Shown piece by piece: positions 1-8,426 of a stretch of DNA of 64,000 bases. Where the stretch lies: positions 62,001-126,000 of the forward strand of contig NZ_JAAKEC010000001.1 of NCBI RefSeq assembly GCF_011038975.1. Reading direction: 5' to 3'. Source of the stretch: Adlercreutzia sp. ZJ176. GTDB taxonomy: Bacteria > Actinomycetota > Coriobacteriia > Coriobacteriales > Eggerthellaceae. Numbering within the stretch: the stretch's first letter is position 1; each line of letters starts with the position of its first letter. The position numbers and the translations under genes were made by a program. Below the pieces are notes generated by a model. It had not been told where the DNA came from. It was given only the letters and a program-made list of their open reading frames with translations, and made no database searches.

Positions 1-879
1 CTCGGGGCTTATGACGGTGTCGAGCGCGAAGCGCGCGATGATCGACACGAACGATATCTCCAGGCTGCGCACGTCCGCGACATAGCTCTCGTCGAAGTGC
101 TCAGGGCCCACCAGGCCGTCCACCGTCTCCTTGAGGCCCGCGTTCGAGACGATCATGTCGGCGCGATGTTCCTCGCCGCCGACCACCACGCCGACGGCGC
201 GCCCGTCCTCCACGACGATTCTCTCCACGGGCGCGCCGAAGCGGACCTCGGCGCCGTACTGCTCGAGGCCCCGCAGGTACGCGCCCAGGATGGCCACGCA
301 GCCGCCCGAGGGGTAGCCCGAGGCGTGCGCCTCGGCCTCCCACTTGAGGCAGCGCGCGAACTCGCCCGCCGACAGGAGGTACTCGGGGATGCAGCAGTAG
401 ATGAAGCCGATCTGGCTCACGCACGCGTGGACGAAGGGGTCGGTGGTGTAGGCGTTCAGAAACTCCTCGAGCGTCTGGCCGTCATAGGCGCTCGTGTCCT
501 CGTCGCTCATGCCCTTCACGTCGGTGACCATCTTGATGACGGCCTCGAAGTCCGCGTCAGGCACGCGCCCCTTGAGGTCCTGGGGGAACTTGAACTTCTC
601 GCCGCCCGTCGACTGGATGGGGCGAACCTTGGTGAACTCGATGCCGTGGTCCACCTCGCAGCGGTCGAGCACCCCGATGAGCGGGCCCTTCGGCCCGCGC
701 GAGATCAGGTGGACGCCGAAGTCGACCGTGAAGCCGTCGCGCTGCGACGACCCGATGCGCCCGCCCGGCTGCAGGCGCTTCTCGAACAGCGCGACGCGCT
801 TCCCGCTGTGGGCGAGCAGCAGCGCCGACGCCAGCCCTCCCACTCCCGCGCCGATGACGATCGCGTCATAGTGCTTCAT
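1..879 (-). CDS. FAD-dependent oxidoreductase, phytoene desaturase/amine oxidase-like (C-terminus outside window)
   Basis: The reading frame runs open from an ATG at 879 to the window edge, so about 293 N-terminal residues are visible and the C-terminus is missing. Residues 1-30 form a Rossmann dinucleotide fold (MKHYDAIVIGAGVGG, then an acidic residue ending the second strand in VALFEKR), followed by PGGRIGS. This is typical of the NAD(P)-binding Rossmann / phytoene dehydrogenase-like flavoproteins (COG1233 type). A GGAG ribosome site lies 8 bases before the ATG. It is last among the visible genes of the CaiA-like acyl-CoA dehydrogenase / ETF operon, so it may pass electrons to ETF as FixC does, but the N-terminus looks more like a phytoene desaturase than FixC. 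Its substrate is unknown. Confidence 0.85.
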   Translation of the reverse strand, partial: MKHYDAIVIGAGVGGLASALLLAHSGKRVALFEKRLQPGGRIGSSQRDGFTVDFGVHLISRGPKGPLIGVLDRCEVDHGIEFTKVRPIQSTGGEKFKFPQDLKGRVPDADFEAVIKMVTDVKGMSDEDTSAYDGQTLEEFLNAYTTDPFVHACVSQIGFIYCCIPEYLLSAGEFARCLKWEAEAHASGYPSGGCVAILGAYLRGLEQYGAEVRFGAPVERIVVEDGRAVGVVVGGEEHRADMIVSNAGLKETVDGLVGPEHFDESYVADVRSLEISFVSIIARFALDTVISPE

Positions 880-940
880 GTGATGCTCCGTTCTGCCGCC
901 CTGGGGCGACGTCGCTCGGGAACCTCCGCCTTGCGCGCCG

Positions 941-1399
941 CTACCGCTTCGCGGGGAGCGCGTAGTAGTTGAACTTCATGAGGGCGACCTGCTCGTCGTC
1001 GGCGTCGAGCACGGGGACGTCGAGGAAGTAGTCGCCGCGCCCGCGCTCGCGCGCCAGCGCGATCTTGTCCTGCGCCTCCTGCTCGGTGAGCGCGAGGTCG
1101 ACGTGGAGGTCCTTCACGCCGGGCTTCACGTACGCGCACTCGACGCTCTTCAGGATGGGCACGAACTCGTCGGTGCCGTACGTGGCCATGAACAGCGTGC
1201 CGCCCGCGATCTCGGCCAGGACGAACTCGCTTCCCGCGTACGCGATGCCCACGTGGTTGCGGTGCAGCTGCCCCAAGGGGAGCACGATGCGCACGTGCCG
1301 CTCCTCCACGACCTCGGCCCTCAGCTCGGCCCTGTTCACGAACGGCGTCGGGCCCATCGACACGTTGTCAGCCAGCTCCTGGAAAAAACCTGCGTCCAT
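941..1399 (-). CDS. PaaI/DUF4442-like hotdog-fold thioesterase
   Basis: The 152-residue protein has the size and pattern of a single hotdog-fold domain: a long central helix region carrying HRNHVGIAYAGSEFVLAE, then four strands. Hotdog proteins of this kind hydrolyse or bind acyl-CoA thioesters. The ATG at 1399 is preferred over an upstream in-frame start at 1459 because GGAAGGGAAG sits directly before it and the longer form would run into etfA. It lies 37 bases after etfA in the same operon. A CoA-thioester proofreading or product-release role fits the acyl-CoA dehydrogenase context (inference). No catalytic residue can be assigned with confidence. Confidence 0.75.
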   Translation of the reverse strand: MDAGFFQELADNVSMGPTPFVNRAELRAEVVEERHVRIVLPLGQLHRNHVGIAYAGSEFVLAEIAGGTLFMATYGTDEFVPILKSVECAYVKPGVKDLHVDLALTEQEAQDKIALARERGRGDYFLDVPVLDADDEQVALMKFNYYALPAKR

Positions 1400-1436
1400 G
1401 ATCTTCCCTTCCGCGCTTCGCATGCACCTGCGAAGG

Positions 1437-2399
1437 CTACCTCTCGAGCTCCGCGACAAGGCGCGGCACCACGTCGTACAGATCGCCCACGATGCCGAAG
1501 TCGGCCTGCTTGAACACGGGCGCGCCCTTGTCCTTGTTTATGGCCACGACGACCTTCGCGCCCGTCGCGCCCACCATGTGCTGCACCTGCCCTGACACGC
1601 CCACGGCGATGAACAGGTTCGGGGTGAGCATCGCCCCCGACACGCCGATGTAGCGCTCGCGGGCCATCCACTTCGAGCCCTCGGCGACGGGGCGCGTGCA
1701 GCCCACCTCGGCGTCCACGGCGCGCGCGAGCCCGTACGCGAGCGCGAGGTCCTCCTCAGCCGCGAAGCCGCGCCCCACGCTCACGATGTTGCGCGCGGCG
1801 CTCAGGTTCACCGCGTCGACCTCGCGCGCACGGCGCTCGACGAGCGTGATCCCCGACGAGCCCGGCTGCACCGCGAAGGTCTCGACCGCGCACGGCGCGT
1901 CGGCGCCCGCGGCGCCCGACGCGTCGGCGCGCTCGGCGGCCTTGCTCGCCAGCAGGGCGGCGCACGGCACCGCCACGACGAAGGCGCCCACGGCGCGCTC
2001 GACCGTCACCGCGCCGCCGCCGTAGACCATGCGCTCGGCGCGCAGCGCCCCCTCCTCGTCAACGTCGAGGCTCGTCGCGTCGCTTATCACGCAGGCCCTC
2101 ATGCGCGCCGCCACGCACGCGCCCACAAGACGCATGCGCTTGGTCGGCGCCACGATGAGCGCGTCCGGCGTGCGCTCGGCCGCGAGCTGCGCGAGCACCG
2201 GGGCGCCGTCCTCTATGAGGACGCCTCCCTCCAGGTGGATGACCGCACCCGCGCCGCTCGTGCTCACCGCGTCCAGGCCCTGCTCATCCCCCATCCACAC
2301 CGCGCTCACGCGCGCTCCCAGATCGCGCGCAACCGCGACCAGGGCCGCGTAGTCAGAGGCGTCCTCAGCCGCAACCCAGACGTTCTCGCATCGCGTCAT
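1437..2399 (-). CDS. etfA: electron transfer flavoprotein alpha subunit (FixB/EtfA family)
   Basis: The 320-residue protein has the ETF-alpha layout: an N-terminal nucleotide-fold domain (from VWVAAEDASDY) and a C-terminal FAD domain. The FAD domain carries the family patterns SVGRGF, CTRPVAEGSKW, YIGVSGAMLTPNLFIAVGVS and HMVGATGAKVVVAINKD, which contact FAD in known ETFs. With EtfB it forms the heterodimer that shuttles electrons to or from acyl-CoA dehydrogenases in the cytoplasm. The ATG at 2399 lies 12 bases after etfB, so translation is probably coupled. Family membership is clear. Whether this ETF bifurcates electrons cannot be decided here. Confidence 0.95.
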   Translation of the reverse strand: MTRCENVWVAAEDASDYAALVAVARDLGARVSAVWMGDEQGLDAVSTSGAGAVIHLEGGVLIEDGAPVLAQLAAERTPDALIVAPTKRMRLVGACVAARMRACVISDATSLDVDEEGALRAERMVYGGGAVTVERAVGAFVVAVPCAALLASKAAERADASGAAGADAPCAVETFAVQPGSSGITLVERRAREVDAVNLSAARNIVSVGRGFAAEEDLALAYGLARAVDAEVGCTRPVAEGSKWMARERYIGVSGAMLTPNLFIAVGVSGQVQHMVGATGAKVVVAINKDKGAPVFKQADFGIVGDLYDVVPRLVAELER

Positions 2400-2411
2400 A
2401 TCGCATCACCC

Positions 2412-3173
2412 CTACTTCGCAGCCTTGATGTCGGCGGCGAGGCTGCGCACGGCCTCGTCGACATCGCCTTCGTATATGACCTGCTTGCGCGCGACGCTCT
2501 GCGGGGCGAGCATCGAAGCCACCTCGACGCACGGCGCGCACGCCGCCCCCAGCTCGTCGACGGTCCACGTGGTGGACGGCTTCTTCCCGGCAGCCAGGAT
2601 GTCCTTCAGCTGCGGGATGCGCGGGAGGTTGGCGTCGGAGGTGACCGAGATGACGGCGGGCGCGGCGAGCTCAAGGACCTCCACCTCGCCCTCGAGGCTG
2701 CGCTCGACCACCACGGCGCCCCCGTCGACGCGCACGGCGCTCACCGCGTTGACGACCGTCACGTCAAGCAGCGCGCCCACGAGCGCGCCGGTCTGCTGCC
2801 CGTACGCGTCGGCGGAACCCTCGCCGAAGAACGCGAGGTCGAACCCTATCCTCTGCAGCGCCGCCGCGAGCACCGCGGCCGTCTGGAGCGCGTCGGCGCG
2901 CGCCATGCCCTCGTCGACCACGCAGAACTGCTCCGTCGCGCCGCGCGACAGGGCCGCCTTCCTCAGCTTGCTGTCGGACAGGCGCGCGTCGCCGGCGCTC
3001 AGGAGCACCGCGCGTCCCTGCGTGTCGGAGGCGACGCGCACGGCCTCCTCGATGGCGTTGAGGTCGTATTCGCCCAGCACGTAGCTCGCCTTGTCGAAGC
3101 GCAGCGTGCGGTCGTCGTTGGCCACGATGTCCTGCGCGTCCGCCACCACCTTGTAGCATGCGACTGTGTTCAT
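2412..3173 (-). CDS. etfB: electron transfer flavoprotein beta subunit (FixA/EtfB family)
   Basis: The 253-residue product matches ETF-beta in length and in its blocks: N-terminal VACYKVVADAQD, then YDLNAIEEAVRV, a nucleotide-binding region around DLAFFGEGSADAYGQQTGALVGALL, and the strand-loop PAVISVTSDANLPRIPQLKDILAA. GGGAGG lies before the ATG at 3173. The gene sits between the acyl-CoA dehydrogenase (14 bases upstream) and etfA. The order dehydrogenase-etfB-etfA resembles the caiA/fixAB arrangement used for anaerobic reduction of unsaturated acyl-CoA compounds. That makes this pair the likely electron donor for the dehydrogenase encoded just before it. Confidence 0.95.
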   Translation of the reverse strand: MNTVACYKVVADAQDIVANDDRTLRFDKASYVLGEYDLNAIEEAVRVASDTQGRAVLLSAGDARLSDSKLRKAALSRGATEQFCVVDEGMARADALQTAAVLAAALQRIGFDLAFFGEGSADAYGQQTGALVGALLDVTVVNAVSAVRVDGGAVVVERSLEGEVEVLELAAPAVISVTSDANLPRIPQLKDILAAGKKPSTTWTVDELGAACAPCVEVASMLAPQSVARKQVIYEGDVDEAVRSLAADIKAAK

Positions 3174-3186
3174 GTCAGCCTCCCGC

Positions 3187-4332
3187 CTAGCGCGCTTCCT
3201 TGACGAGCGCGCGGCCCGCGGTGTGCACCATGATCTCGTCGGTGCCCGCCATGATGCGGTAGACGCGCTGGTCGCGCCACAGGCGGGCGATGCGGCAGTC
3301 GTTGGTGTAGCCGATGCCGCCCATGATCTGGAGGGCCTCGTCGATCACCTCGAACGCGGCCCTGCTCGTGTAGCGCTTGACCAGCGAGGAGTCGACCATG
3401 ATGGACTCGCCGTGGTCCTTCTTCCACGCGGCCTTGTACAGCATGTTCTGCATGTTCTCGATCTTGATCCTCATGTCGACGATCTTCTCCTGCACCAGCT
3501 GGAACGAGCCGATGGTCTTGCCGAACTGCATGCGCTGGGCCGCGTACCGCGCCGCCTCGTCGTAGGCGCAGCGCGCCATGCCCACGTTGGCGGCGCACAG
3601 GGTGAGGCGCTCCACCTCGAAGTTCTTCATGAGCTGGTAGAAGCCCTTGCACTCCTCGCCCACCAGGTCAGTCTCCTCGCACTCGACGTCGTCGAGGTAC
3701 ACCTCGTAGGTGCCGCACATGTGGTTGCCGATCTTGTCGAGCTTCTCGATGGTCACGCCGGGCGCGTCCATGGGGAACAGGTACATGCTGAAGTCCTTGT
3801 AGGGGTTCTCGTTGACGCCGCTGCGGCACACGCAGAGCATGAAGGGAGCGCGGTCGGCGCTCGTGTTGAAGGTCTTGTGCCCGTTGATGTACACCTTGCC
3901 GTCGCGCTTCGTGGCCGTGGTGGACATGGCGGCGCTGTCGGAGCCCGCCTGGGGCTCGGTGAACCCCAGCGTGAAGGGCTTGCGGCCCTCGAGCGCGTGG
4001 GCGAGGACCTTCTCGCGCTGCTCGGCGTTGCCGAACGTCAGGATGTCGTCAACCTCGGTGGAGTAGTTGATCCAGCACAGCGACGGGTAGCCCTGGGCGT
4101 GCGCCTCCTCGGCGACCATGACCTGCGTGAGGATGTCGACCGGCGTGCCGCCGAACTCCTCGGGGATGCCGAGCGTGGAGAAGCCCGCCTCGACGAGGGC
4201 CTCGACGGCCTTGTCGGGGAACTGGTGCGTCTCGTCGCACTCCTTGAAGTAGTCTTCGAAGTTGCCGCGCTCGAACACCGTGCGCAGGCTCTCGAGCAAG
4301 AGCTCTTGCTCTTCCGTCTTCCTGAAGTCCAT
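3187..4332 (-). CDS. acyl-CoA dehydrogenase, CaiA (crotonobetainyl-CoA reductase)-like
   Basis: The 381-residue flavoprotein has the acyl-CoA dehydrogenase fold with ITEP-like (FTEPQAGSDSAAM) and FAD-contact segments. The N-terminus (MDFRKTEEQELLLESLR) and C-terminus (RIMAGTDEIMVHTAGR) look most like Escherichia coli CaiA. The usual catalytic glutamate of the YEGT motif is replaced by Ala at residue 362. Glu241 in FEVERL occupies the place of the alternative base known from isovaleryl-CoA dehydrogenase. This suggests an anaerobic enoyl-CoA reductase rather than an ordinary beta-oxidation enzyme (inference). The ATG at 4332 is favoured over a start at 4467 because the homologous N-terminus begins there and the longer start would fall upstream of the likely promoter. 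It is the first gene of its operon. Confidence 0.9.
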   Translation of the reverse strand: MDFRKTEEQELLLESLRTVFERGNFEDYFKECDETHQFPDKAVEALVEAGFSTLGIPEEFGGTPVDILTQVMVAEEAHAQGYPSLCWINYSTEVDDILTFGNAEQREKVLAHALEGRKPFTLGFTEPQAGSDSAAMSTTATKRDGKVYINGHKTFNTSADRAPFMLCVCRSGVNENPYKDFSMYLFPMDAPGVTIEKLDKIGNHMCGTYEVYLDDVECEETDLVGEECKGFYQLMKNFEVERLTLCAANVGMARCAYDEAARYAAQRMQFGKTIGSFQLVQEKIVDMRIKIENMQNMLYKAAWKKDHGESIMVDSSLVKRYTSRAAFEVIDEALQIMGGIGYTNDCRIARLWRDQRVYRIMAGTDEIMVHTAGRALVKEAR

Positions 4333-4444
4333 GAAAAGCCCTTTCCGTGAAGACCGCCGCAGCTCGACGCGTTCAGCCCCTCGGCCCTCAGCGAGCGGTC
4401 GTGCGTAACGCCCGGAGCCGTATCTCGGGCATGACCTGTTTGCT

Positions 4445-4525
4445 ATTATAGAAACGGGGCCTGGCATAGGGAAAATGCGTATGTTGCAGCTGGGAGCCCG
4501 TCAGATGTTCGCTGCGTATACGCAG
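4445..4525 (-). promoter_or_regulatory. promoter of the acyl-CoA dehydrogenase operon with LysR operator candidates
   Basis: Reading toward the dehydrogenase, TATAAT lies at 4450-4445, with no good -35 hexamer (TTCCCT at 17-base spacing). That is what an activator-dependent promoter looks like. A perfect 14-bp palindrome, CTGCGTATACGCAG, covers 4512-4525, about -75 from the predicted start point. A second half site, TGCGTAT, is at 4476-4482, close to the -35 region. The divergent LysR gene starts at 4607. An upstream recognition site plus a second site near -35 is the usual LysR-type arrangement. No binding has been shown. Confidence 0.55.
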
Positions 4526-4606
4526 ATTGCAGCGGCAGTATTCACCTTATGAATAGTTTTGGCAGGAGCAAACGGCTAGAGTAGGAAAGCGGAGAGAGGA
4601 GCGCTC

Positions 4607-5578
4607 GTGGACATCGAGATCTACCGAGAGTTTATGGCGTTGGCGGCTCACAAGAGCTTCGTCTCGGCGGCGCGCGACCTGAACATGTCCCAGCCCTCGC
4701 TCAGCCGCCACATGACCTCCCTCTCGAACAACCTCGGCTGCAAGCTCTTCTACGAGACGCGCCCCTTGAGCCTCACCGCCGCGGGCGAGGTGGTGCTCCG
4801 CTACGCCAGCAAGATCGTCGGCGACGAGGAGAACATGATCGCCGACCTGCGCTCGCTGCCGTCGTCGGGCGGCAGCCGCATCCGCATCATCGACATGCTG
4901 CACACCAACGTGCTCTACGTGGGCCTGAACGAGGTGATCGCGCAGACGAAGGAGGCCTACCCCGACCTGCGCGTCGACTACCCCAACATGGACGCGAGCG
5001 GGTTTGACGCGCAGCAGATGGTCCAGCAGGACAAGGTGGACGTCGCCTTCGAGACCATCCTCTCCGACGACCCGCTCGCCACGCCCTGCGTGCCGGACGA
5101 CCTGCGCGCCATCTGGATCCCCGAGTTCCACGGCGAGCTCGTGATGGGCATCTCGCAGAGCTCCCCCCTCGCGACGCGCCCGAGCCTCAAGCTCGAGGAC
5201 CTCGCGTCGTCGCGCTTCATCCTGCAGGCCAACCGCTACAGCGAGCGCTTCCGCAAGGACTTCGTGGCGATGTGCGCCGAGGTAGGCTTCTACCCTAACA
5301 TCTCCCTGGTCCCGGTGGAGAACCCGCTCATGTTCTACGGCACCGAGCCGGCCGACGGCATCCACCTGCTCTCGCGCGTCAACAAGAAGTACAAGCCGCT
5401 CATCGCCAACTTGCTCAAGCAGTACGTGGTCATCAGGCCGCTGTGCGACAAGAAGCGCTACGTGGACTCGTTCGCCCTCGTCAAGCGCGACACCGACAAG
5501 CCCGCGCTCGCCCATCTGGCCGACCTCCTCGAGCAGCACGCCGAGGCGCTGCACGACGAGGTGCTCGCAAGCGACTGA
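4607..5578 (+). CDS. LysR-family transcriptional regulator
   Basis: The 323-residue protein has an N-terminal winged helix-turn-helix (SFVSAARDLNMSQPSLSRHMTSL, residues 15-37) followed by a substrate-binding-like effector domain from about residue 90, as in LysR-type regulators. The start is a GTG at 4607 with GGAGAGAGGAG just upstream. It is transcribed away from the acyl-CoA dehydrogenase operon across a 274-base region that holds a 14-bp palindrome, so it is the likely activator of that operon in response to a pathway intermediate. It may also act on the SLC13 transporter downstream on the same strand. The effector is unknown. Confidence 0.92.
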   Translation: MDIEIYREFMALAAHKSFVSAARDLNMSQPSLSRHMTSLSNNLGCKLFYETRPLSLTAAGEVVLRYASKIVGDEENMIADLRSLPSSGGSRIRIIDMLHTNVLYVGLNEVIAQTKEAYPDLRVDYPNMDASGFDAQQMVQQDKVDVAFETILSDDPLATPCVPDDLRAIWIPEFHGELVMGISQSSPLATRPSLKLEDLASSRFILQANRYSERFRKDFVAMCAEVGFYPNISLVPVENPLMFYGTEPADGIHLLSRVNKKYKPLIANLLKQYVVIRPLCDKKRYVDSFALVKRDTDKPALAHLADLLEQHAEALHDEVLASD

Positions 5579-5659
5579 CCGAGCCCGCCCGCCCCTCATC
5601 ACACCCCCCGACTATTCGGATTCTGCATAGCAGGTACACGCTTTTCCGCAGATTCCCCC

Positions 5660-5702
5660 TTGACATACGTATTTGTCGCATACTCGCCCAGGCCCGTAGA
5701 AT
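5660..5702 (+). promoter_or_regulatory. promoter region of the SLC13 transporter
   Basis: TTGTCG at 5673-5678 and TAGAAT at 5697-5702 are 18 bases apart and make the best sigma-70-like pair in front of the transporter. A consensus TTGACA at 5660-5665 has no matching -10 at normal spacing. ACGTATTTGTCGCATA in this stretch partly resembles the TGCGTAT half sites at 4476 and 4513, so the same LysR protein might bind here (weak inference). Confidence 0.4.
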
Positions 5703-5781
5703 GGCGCCGTGAAGAGGGCAATTCGCAGGGGGATCAGTCGAGGTTGCCATCTTGGAAAAGGCTTTCGAAGAAGGGGGAAGT

Positions 5782-7194
5782 ATGGAAAGCACTAACGTAT
5801 CGCTCGTCAAGAGACTCATCGGCATAGGCATCGCCCTGGCCTGCGTCTCAATCGCCTGCCTCATGCCTGGGACCGAGGCCCTCGGGCATGAGGGCATCGT
5901 CACGCTCGGTCTTCTGCTGGCCCTCGTGGCCCTTTGGGTGACCTCCGCCATTCCGCTGGGTGCCACCGCTCTGCTCATCGCCGTGCTCATGTTCGTGCTC
6001 GGCGCCGTCGACCACTTGGGGAAGGCCGTGTCGGGCTTCGCGAGCCCCGCGCTCTTCTTCATCATCGCCGTGTTCGCGCTGCCCGTCATCATGCTGAAGA
6101 CCAAGTGGGGCATCCGCCTCATCAACACGCTCCTGAAGTGGACCGGCTCGAACTCCCGCAAGCTGGTCTTGGGCTTCATGATCGCCACCACGCTGGTGTC
6201 CACCGTCATGTCCGACGTCCCCACCACCGTGCTGTTCCTGGGCTTCGCGCTCACCATCCTGAAGGCGGCGAACGCCAAGCCCGGCAAGTCGAACCTCGGC
6301 AAGTGCCTCATGATCGGCATCCCGATCGCAGCCGTCACGGGCGGCGTCGCCACGCCGGCCGGCAGCTCCTTCAACGTCGTGGCCATGAACATCCTCCAGC
6401 AGGTGACGGGGACCTCCATCACGTTCCTCGACTGGCTGATCGTGGGCCTGCCCATCGCCATCATCATGACGCCCATCACCTGGTTCTTCATCACCCAGCT
6501 CATCAAGCCTGAGCCCATCGACGACTCCTGCCTCCAGGACATCCGCGACGAGGCCGCCGAGGCCAAGACCGTGTCTCCCTACGAGATCAAGGCGCTCACC
6601 ATCATCCTCATGCTGGTCGTCCTCTGGATCGTGGGCAACTGGGTGCCCGTGTTCAACGCCACCGTCGTCGCCGTCCTCGGCCTGGTCGTCATGTTTCTCC
6701 CGGGCATGAACCTGCTGACGTGGAAAGAGTTCCAGAGCGCCGTGCCGTGGGGCATCGTGCTCATGTGCGGCACCATCATGTCCATCGGCGACGTGGTGAC
6801 CGCCACCGGCGGCGCCAAGTTCCTGGCTGACGCCTTCATGGCAAGCGGCGTGCTGAGCCTCGGCTTCCTCGCCGTCATGGCCATCCTGCTGGCCTTCGCC
6901 TACATCCTGCACACCGTCTGCCCCGTGGGCGTCGCCATCCTCGGCATCTTCCTGCCCATCTTCATCCAGATCTGCGCAGGCTTCGGCGTCTCGGCCGCCG
7001 TGCCCACCATCTCGCTCGCCATCGTGGTCGCCGGCAACTACCTCATGCCCGTCAACCCGACCGTCATGCTGACCTACGGCGAGGGCTACTACTCCTTCGG
7101 CGACATGTTCAAGACCGGCCTCGTCCCGGCCATCGCGCTGATCGCCGTCATGACGCTGTGGGTGCCCTTCATCGTGGGGATCCTCGGCGTCTAG
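5782..7194 (+). CDS. SLC13/DASS-family anion (dicarboxylate-type) transporter
   Basis: The 470-residue protein is almost entirely hydrophobic, with roughly 11-12 membrane helices. Characteristic segments are VTGGVATPAGSSFNVVAMNI, a clamshell loop resembling the SNT motif region, and a C-terminal half containing GNYLMPVNPTVMLTYGEGY. These features place it among divalent-anion:Na+ symporters (DASS/SLC13; CitT/ArsB superfamily). The start is the ATG at 5782, preceded by GAAGGGGGA; a TTG at 5752 has no ribosome site. It stands alone between the LysR gene and a strong terminator. It probably imports a carboxylate used by a neighbouring module, possibly the substrate of the acyl-CoA pathway. The substrate cannot be read from sequence. 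Confidence 0.88.
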   Translation: MESTNVSLVKRLIGIGIALACVSIACLMPGTEALGHEGIVTLGLLLALVALWVTSAIPLGATALLIAVLMFVLGAVDHLGKAVSGFASPALFFIIAVFALPVIMLKTKWGIRLINTLLKWTGSNSRKLVLGFMIATTLVSTVMSDVPTTVLFLGFALTILKAANAKPGKSNLGKCLMIGIPIAAVTGGVATPAGSSFNVVAMNILQQVTGTSITFLDWLIVGLPIAIIMTPITWFFITQLIKPEPIDDSCLQDIRDEAAEAKTVSPYEIKALTIILMLVVLWIVGNWVPVFNATVVAVLGLVVMFLPGMNLLTWKEFQSAVPWGIVLMCGTIMSIGDVVTATGGAKFLADAFMASGVLSLGFLAVMAILLAFAYILHTVCPVGVAILGIFLPIFIQICAGFGVSAAVPTISLAIVVAGNYLMPVNPTVMLTYGEGYYSFGDMFKTGLVPAIALIAVMTLWVPFIVGILGV

Positions 7195-7248
7195 CAAGGC
7201 ACGCAGAAAGCACCTTCGGGCTGGAGGGGGCCGGCCCGAAGGGAGTGA

Positions 7249-7296
7249 GAGAGGGCCGCGGCGGAAGGCGATTCCGCCGCGGCCCTCTTCTTTTTT
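7249..7296 (+). terminator. intrinsic terminator of the SLC13 transporter gene
   Basis: Arms 7251-7266 and 7272-7287 form a perfect 16-bp stem with a 5-base loop, followed by TCTTCTTTTTT. A weaker hairpin with 9-bp arms (CCTTCGGGC at 7213-7221 and GCCCGAAGG at 7234-7242) precedes it. This is a very strong rho-independent terminator for plus-strand transcription. Confidence 0.93.
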
Positions 7297-7363
7297 GGAG
7301 CGCTAACGTAGCAGCGGCTCAGCTGGCGCACGCAAGGGCGGCTGGCAGCAGCCGTCGCCGACC

Positions 7364-8308
7364 TCACGCGAAGGGCAGCGCGTCGGCGCCGTCCCGCGAC
7401 AGGAAGTCGGCCTTCGAGAACCTGCGCGTGGCGCCCTTCACGAAGTCGGCGAACGCCACCACGAGCTCCGTCTCCTTCGACTTCTTCCACACCGGCCCCG
7501 CGACCAGCTCAAGCCCGTCGTCCTCGATGCGCGCGAACGCGAGGTTGTTCCCGCCGTACACGCTCAGGTGATCGGGCGTGATCGCCACGTGGTTCGAGGC
7601 GACGAGCGTCGCCATGAGCGCCGCGGCGTCGGATATCGCGTCGTTCACGCGCACGTCGACGCCCGCCTTCCGCAGCTTCACGCTCAGCTGGGCGAGCGTG
7701 GTGTGGGCGCTGCTGAAGCGCGGCATCACCACCACCTCGCCCCGCAGGTCGTCTATGGTCACGCTCGCGCGCTGCGCGAGCCGGTGCGTCTTCGGCGCGG
7801 CGAGCTTGTAGCTGTCGGCGTAGAGGCGCCGGCACGCGTACTTCCCGCCCAGCACCCCCTCCGAGAACAGCGTGAAGGCGACGTCGATGTTGTTGTCGGC
7901 GAGCTCGCGTGTCAGCTGGCCGATCTCGAGCGTGCGGAAGCTGAAGCTCACGTCGGGGCGCACGTCGCGAAACATCCTGCACGCCACGGGGAGGAACGAC
8001 CCGTACGAGCCCAGGAGGAAGCCGACGCGCATGACCGAGGAGGCGCTGTCGCAGTAAAGCCCGATGCGGCTTATGGCCGTCTCGTAGTCGGCGATGATCT
8101 TGCCGGCGTCCTCGCAGAACAGCGCGCCCACCTCCGTCAGGCGCACCGAGTGGCTGTCGCGCACGAACAGGCGCACGCCGAGCTCCTTCTCCAAGTTGGA
8201 GATGTGGCTGCTCAGAACCGACTGCGCCATGTACAGGCTGCGCGCCGTCTCGGTGAAGCTCAGGTTGGATGCGAGCAGGAGGAACTCGTAGAGCGTGTCG
8301 ATGCGCAT
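7364..8308 (-). CDS. LysR-family transcriptional regulator of the Mop1 module
   Basis: The 314-residue LysR-type protein has a winged helix-turn-helix in residues 15-40 (SFTETARSLYMAQSVLSSHI) and a periplasmic-binding-protein-like effector domain. GAGGAGG precedes the ATG at 8308. It lies downstream of the Fe-S and molybdopterin subunit genes on the same strand, separated from them by a terminator, so it probably has its own promoter or relies on readthrough. The inverted repeat with T-N11-A spacing in front of the molybdopterin gene (11158-11188) is the kind of site LysR proteins bind. That makes this protein the prime candidate for substrate-dependent control of Mop1. Confidence 0.92.
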   Translation of the reverse strand: MRIDTLYEFLLLASNLSFTETARSLYMAQSVLSSHISNLEKELGVRLFVRDSHSVRLTEVGALFCEDAGKIIADYETAISRIGLYCDSASSVMRVGFLLGSYGSFLPVACRMFRDVRPDVSFSFRTLEIGQLTRELADNNIDVAFTLFSEGVLGGKYACRRLYADSYKLAAPKTHRLAQRASVTIDDLRGEVVVMPRFSSAHTTLAQLSVKLRKAGVDVRVNDAISDAAALMATLVASNHVAITPDHLSVYGGNNLAFARIEDDGLELVAGPVWKKSKETELVVAFADFVKGATRRFSKADFLSRDGADALPFA

Positions 8309-8360
8309 GGCGGCCTCCTCGAAAGGGTGTCTCCCGTCATTATAGCCTCCGCACGAGGCG

Positions 8361-8407
8361 AAAAAGAAGGGCGCCCGCGCGGCCGAAAGCCCCGCGAGCG
8401 CCCTTCT
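8361..8407 (-). terminator. terminator of the Mop1 catalytic/Fe-S subunit operon
   Basis: On the minus strand AGAAGGGCGC and GCGCCCTTCT form a 10-bp stem around a GC-rich 23-base inner hairpin, followed by TTTTTC. It lies between the Fe-S subunit stop (8427) and the LysR gene start (8308), so it separates the regulator from the enzyme operon. Confidence 0.8.
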
Positions 8408-8426
8408 GCGGCACGTGGCGTTCCCG

